From Saposhnikovia divaricata (taxonomy: Eukaryota; Streptophyta; Magnoliopsida; Apiales; Apiaceae): a DNA stretch of 64,000 nt. The DNA lies in the NCBI GenBank assembly GCA_036435485.1, contig CM071598.1:122390148-122454147 (forward strand). Reading direction: 5' to 3'. The position numbers and the translations under genes were made by a program. This document shows positions 62,286 to 64,000 of the stretch, in pieces; the stretch's first letter is position 1, and each line of letters opens with the position of its first letter. The notes under the pieces were generated by a model. The model was not told the origin of the DNA, made no database searches, and was given only the letters and a program-made list of their open reading frames with translations.

Positions 62286-64000
62286 TATTATATTATATTA
62301 TATCTTATTATTTATATTTATTTGGTATTTACTAAAATTAGGAAAATTTATGAAAATAGGTTTTTAATATTTGATGTATACTAGTTTAAAGCCCCAAAAT
62401 TTATTTTTTTGAGAGCAAAATTAGAGTAGAAACGTGTTGATTACGTGTTTAGTAATTGGCCTTGTTTTTGTTGATTGGCTAGGCACAACCACGTATCAAT
62501 TAACTGAGGGTTATCTTGTTAATCGAGGTAATAAGGGTGATACAGAAGAGGGAAAAGCAATCCACATCACACACATTTATTTCCTTTTTACCCAAAACTC
62601 AACCTCTCCTTTTCTACCTATTGAAAACCACCGACTGTTACCTCTTTGAAAACAAAACTCGGACTATATATATATATATACCACAGGGTATAAATTCAGG
62701 TAGTTTTTTTTTCTATTTTCTTTTTTTCCGATTTCGTGGTAATCGGGTGTGTGAAGGCTTGATTCGTACTTAGATATTGAGGCTTGTTTGTTTTCCGATG
62801 TGGGTTATTGTAGTGTCCTGAGTATGGTTGCGATGATCGGAGTTTTGATTCGGAGAAAAAGGGGAGGGGGAAGCTGTTGTGATTGTTGGAGAAGGAGAGG
62901 TGAGGAGATTATAGTGTGAGCTGTGGTTTTGGGGGGGGATCGATTGTGGGTGCTTGTCGATGTAACCACCACCGATTGGTGGTGGTGGTTGAAGAGAGAA
63001 GCAGGGAGGAAGAGGGAGAGATGGCAGAGAGATTGAGAGATGGGGAAGGCGAGAGAGATATGAAGGAGGGATAGAGAGATACGAGGGCGGAGGGAGAGAG
63101 AGGAAGAAACGAGAGACAGAGATGTAGAGATGGAGAGAAAGAGAAGTTAGAGAGAGAGACAGTCGGGAGGGAGAGACAGACGGGAGAGAGAGATGGACGG
63201 GAGAGAGATTGAGAATGAGAGAGAGAGAGAGAGAGAGAGAGAAGGGAGAAAAGTGCAGGGGAGGGGGACGCACGGCGGTGGTGGTGGCGAGTGGGCCCCA
63301 CGTGCCGCTGTGGTAACTGGGTAGCTTAGTTTGACTGAATAATCGGGAATTATATTAATAAAAGGGGGTTCAATTGGTTTCGTTAAATTTAGAATATTAT
63401 TTAAAAAAATTGGTAATAAATAGTTTAATAAAAATGGTATAATTGATTAATTATTTAAATAGAAATATTTTGTGATTATTTGGACGTAATTTAGATATTC
63501 AATGTTTCGTTGATAAAAAGACCGAATAATTATGAATAAATTGAGTTAAATATGGTTTTATGTTGGAAGGCTGATATTTAGCAATTATCCGGACTATTTT
63601 GATTAACCGGATCGAATCAGATTATTTAGAAGCTAAAATCGAGATTAAAAATGGATTATTGCCGTAACCCTATTTTTCGTTTTAAGCAGGATTTACGGAT
63701 GTTAAAATAATATATATTTTCTAGATTTCATTCCTGAGTTCGAAGAAGATTTATTTATCCAGGAATTATTTTCCGTTATTTATTGTAAAGATTTTCAAAA
63801 GATATTTATTATTATTATTATTATTATAATATTTAAATATTATATTATCGGTTCAGGAATATTTTAGTTTGGCGAATCGCTCACATTTTTCTGGTTGCCA
63901 TTTTTAGAGCATAATTCTCGAGCTGTAGATTGAAGTCAAGTTCACGGGTAGAATATAAATTTATCTGCATTCTCTGCACTACGAGATCGAGGCAAGTTCC
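62133..64000 (+). mobile_element. LTR-like sequence running off the window
   Basis: TGTAATAACCGCGAATTTTC at 62133 is a typical start of chromovirus-type gypsy LTRs (TGTAATA-CCCGAATTTT). A TATA-rich stretch near 62670-62685 is followed by a leader-like sequence. No coding frame of known type is seen. The other end is not in the window, so the element type is inferred from the start only. Confidence 0.35.
62976..63242 (+). repeat. Purine-rich (GA)n tract
   Basis: More than 250 bases are almost only G and A on the plus strand, with GAGAGAGAGAGAGA near 63215-63242. Open frames across it on the minus strand (Ser/Leu/Pro-rich) are composition effects. Confidence 0.85.

Noticed and set aside
62770..63301. 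Ser/Leu/Pro-rich open frames on the minus strand
   Set aside because: They only reflect the GA-rich tract; no domain or codon structure is visible.

Overview
The window is eudicot nuclear DNA: AT-rich, with long introns, GT-AG splicing, (TA)n and (TTA)n microsatellites and dense layers of transposable elements. The family or species cannot be fixed from sequence alone. One intact, clearly functional host gene is present: an eight-exon minus-strand gene for the mitotic checkpoint WD40 protein BUB3 (3735-7891). About 220 bp upstream of its start codon lies a 1.5-kb non-autonomous Mutator-like element (8113-9597) with a perfect 9-bp target duplication.

The central feature is a candidate 33.5-kb Helitron in minus orientation (10327-43866). 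Its right (5') end starts TCTATACTATATT and its left (3') end is CTAG, preceded by a GTGC-TTC-GCAC hairpin. The flanking bases are A and T, as for Helitron insertion. It carries the two genes of plant Helitrons: a RepHel gene (HUH Rep plus PIF1-type helicase; exons between 38888 and 24474) and an RPA70-like gene (23301-21173). Both are broken. Between RPA and the 3' end is about 10 kb of host-gene material in mixed orientation: a UPF0426-like last exon, an F-box gene, a five-domain B3 (REM/VRN1-like) gene with introns, the C-terminal part of a conserved plant protein, an amidase fragment and an LRR-kinase fusion. I read these as captured genes. The 5' third is built of tandem duplications, including repeated exons with a basic motif, and a Micron-like MITE in (TA)n sits in a RepHel intron.

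From 45029 to 62.1 kb there are nested insertions. A CACTA-type end (45029) is followed by an Athila-like, apparently pol-less LTR element (from 45592). Its 5' LTR is split by an 11.5-kb Ty3/gypsy element of Tat/Retand type (46214-57762; two 543-bp LTRs, TSD GGTTA). The Tat-type element lies in minus orientation with broken gag-pol, and carries an antisense spliced gene with its own TATA box (48952-51014). The window ends in another LTR-like sequence (62133 to the end).

The parts fit as follows: one host cell-cycle gene; a rolling-circle transposon whose Rep, helicase and RPA would together drive its replication and which appears to have picked up host genes; and a stack of retrotransposons. 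Most premature stops are TAG or TGA where a CAG or CGA codon is expected, which suggests decay by methyl-cytosine deamination. Several frameshifts lie in long homopolymers and may be read errors.
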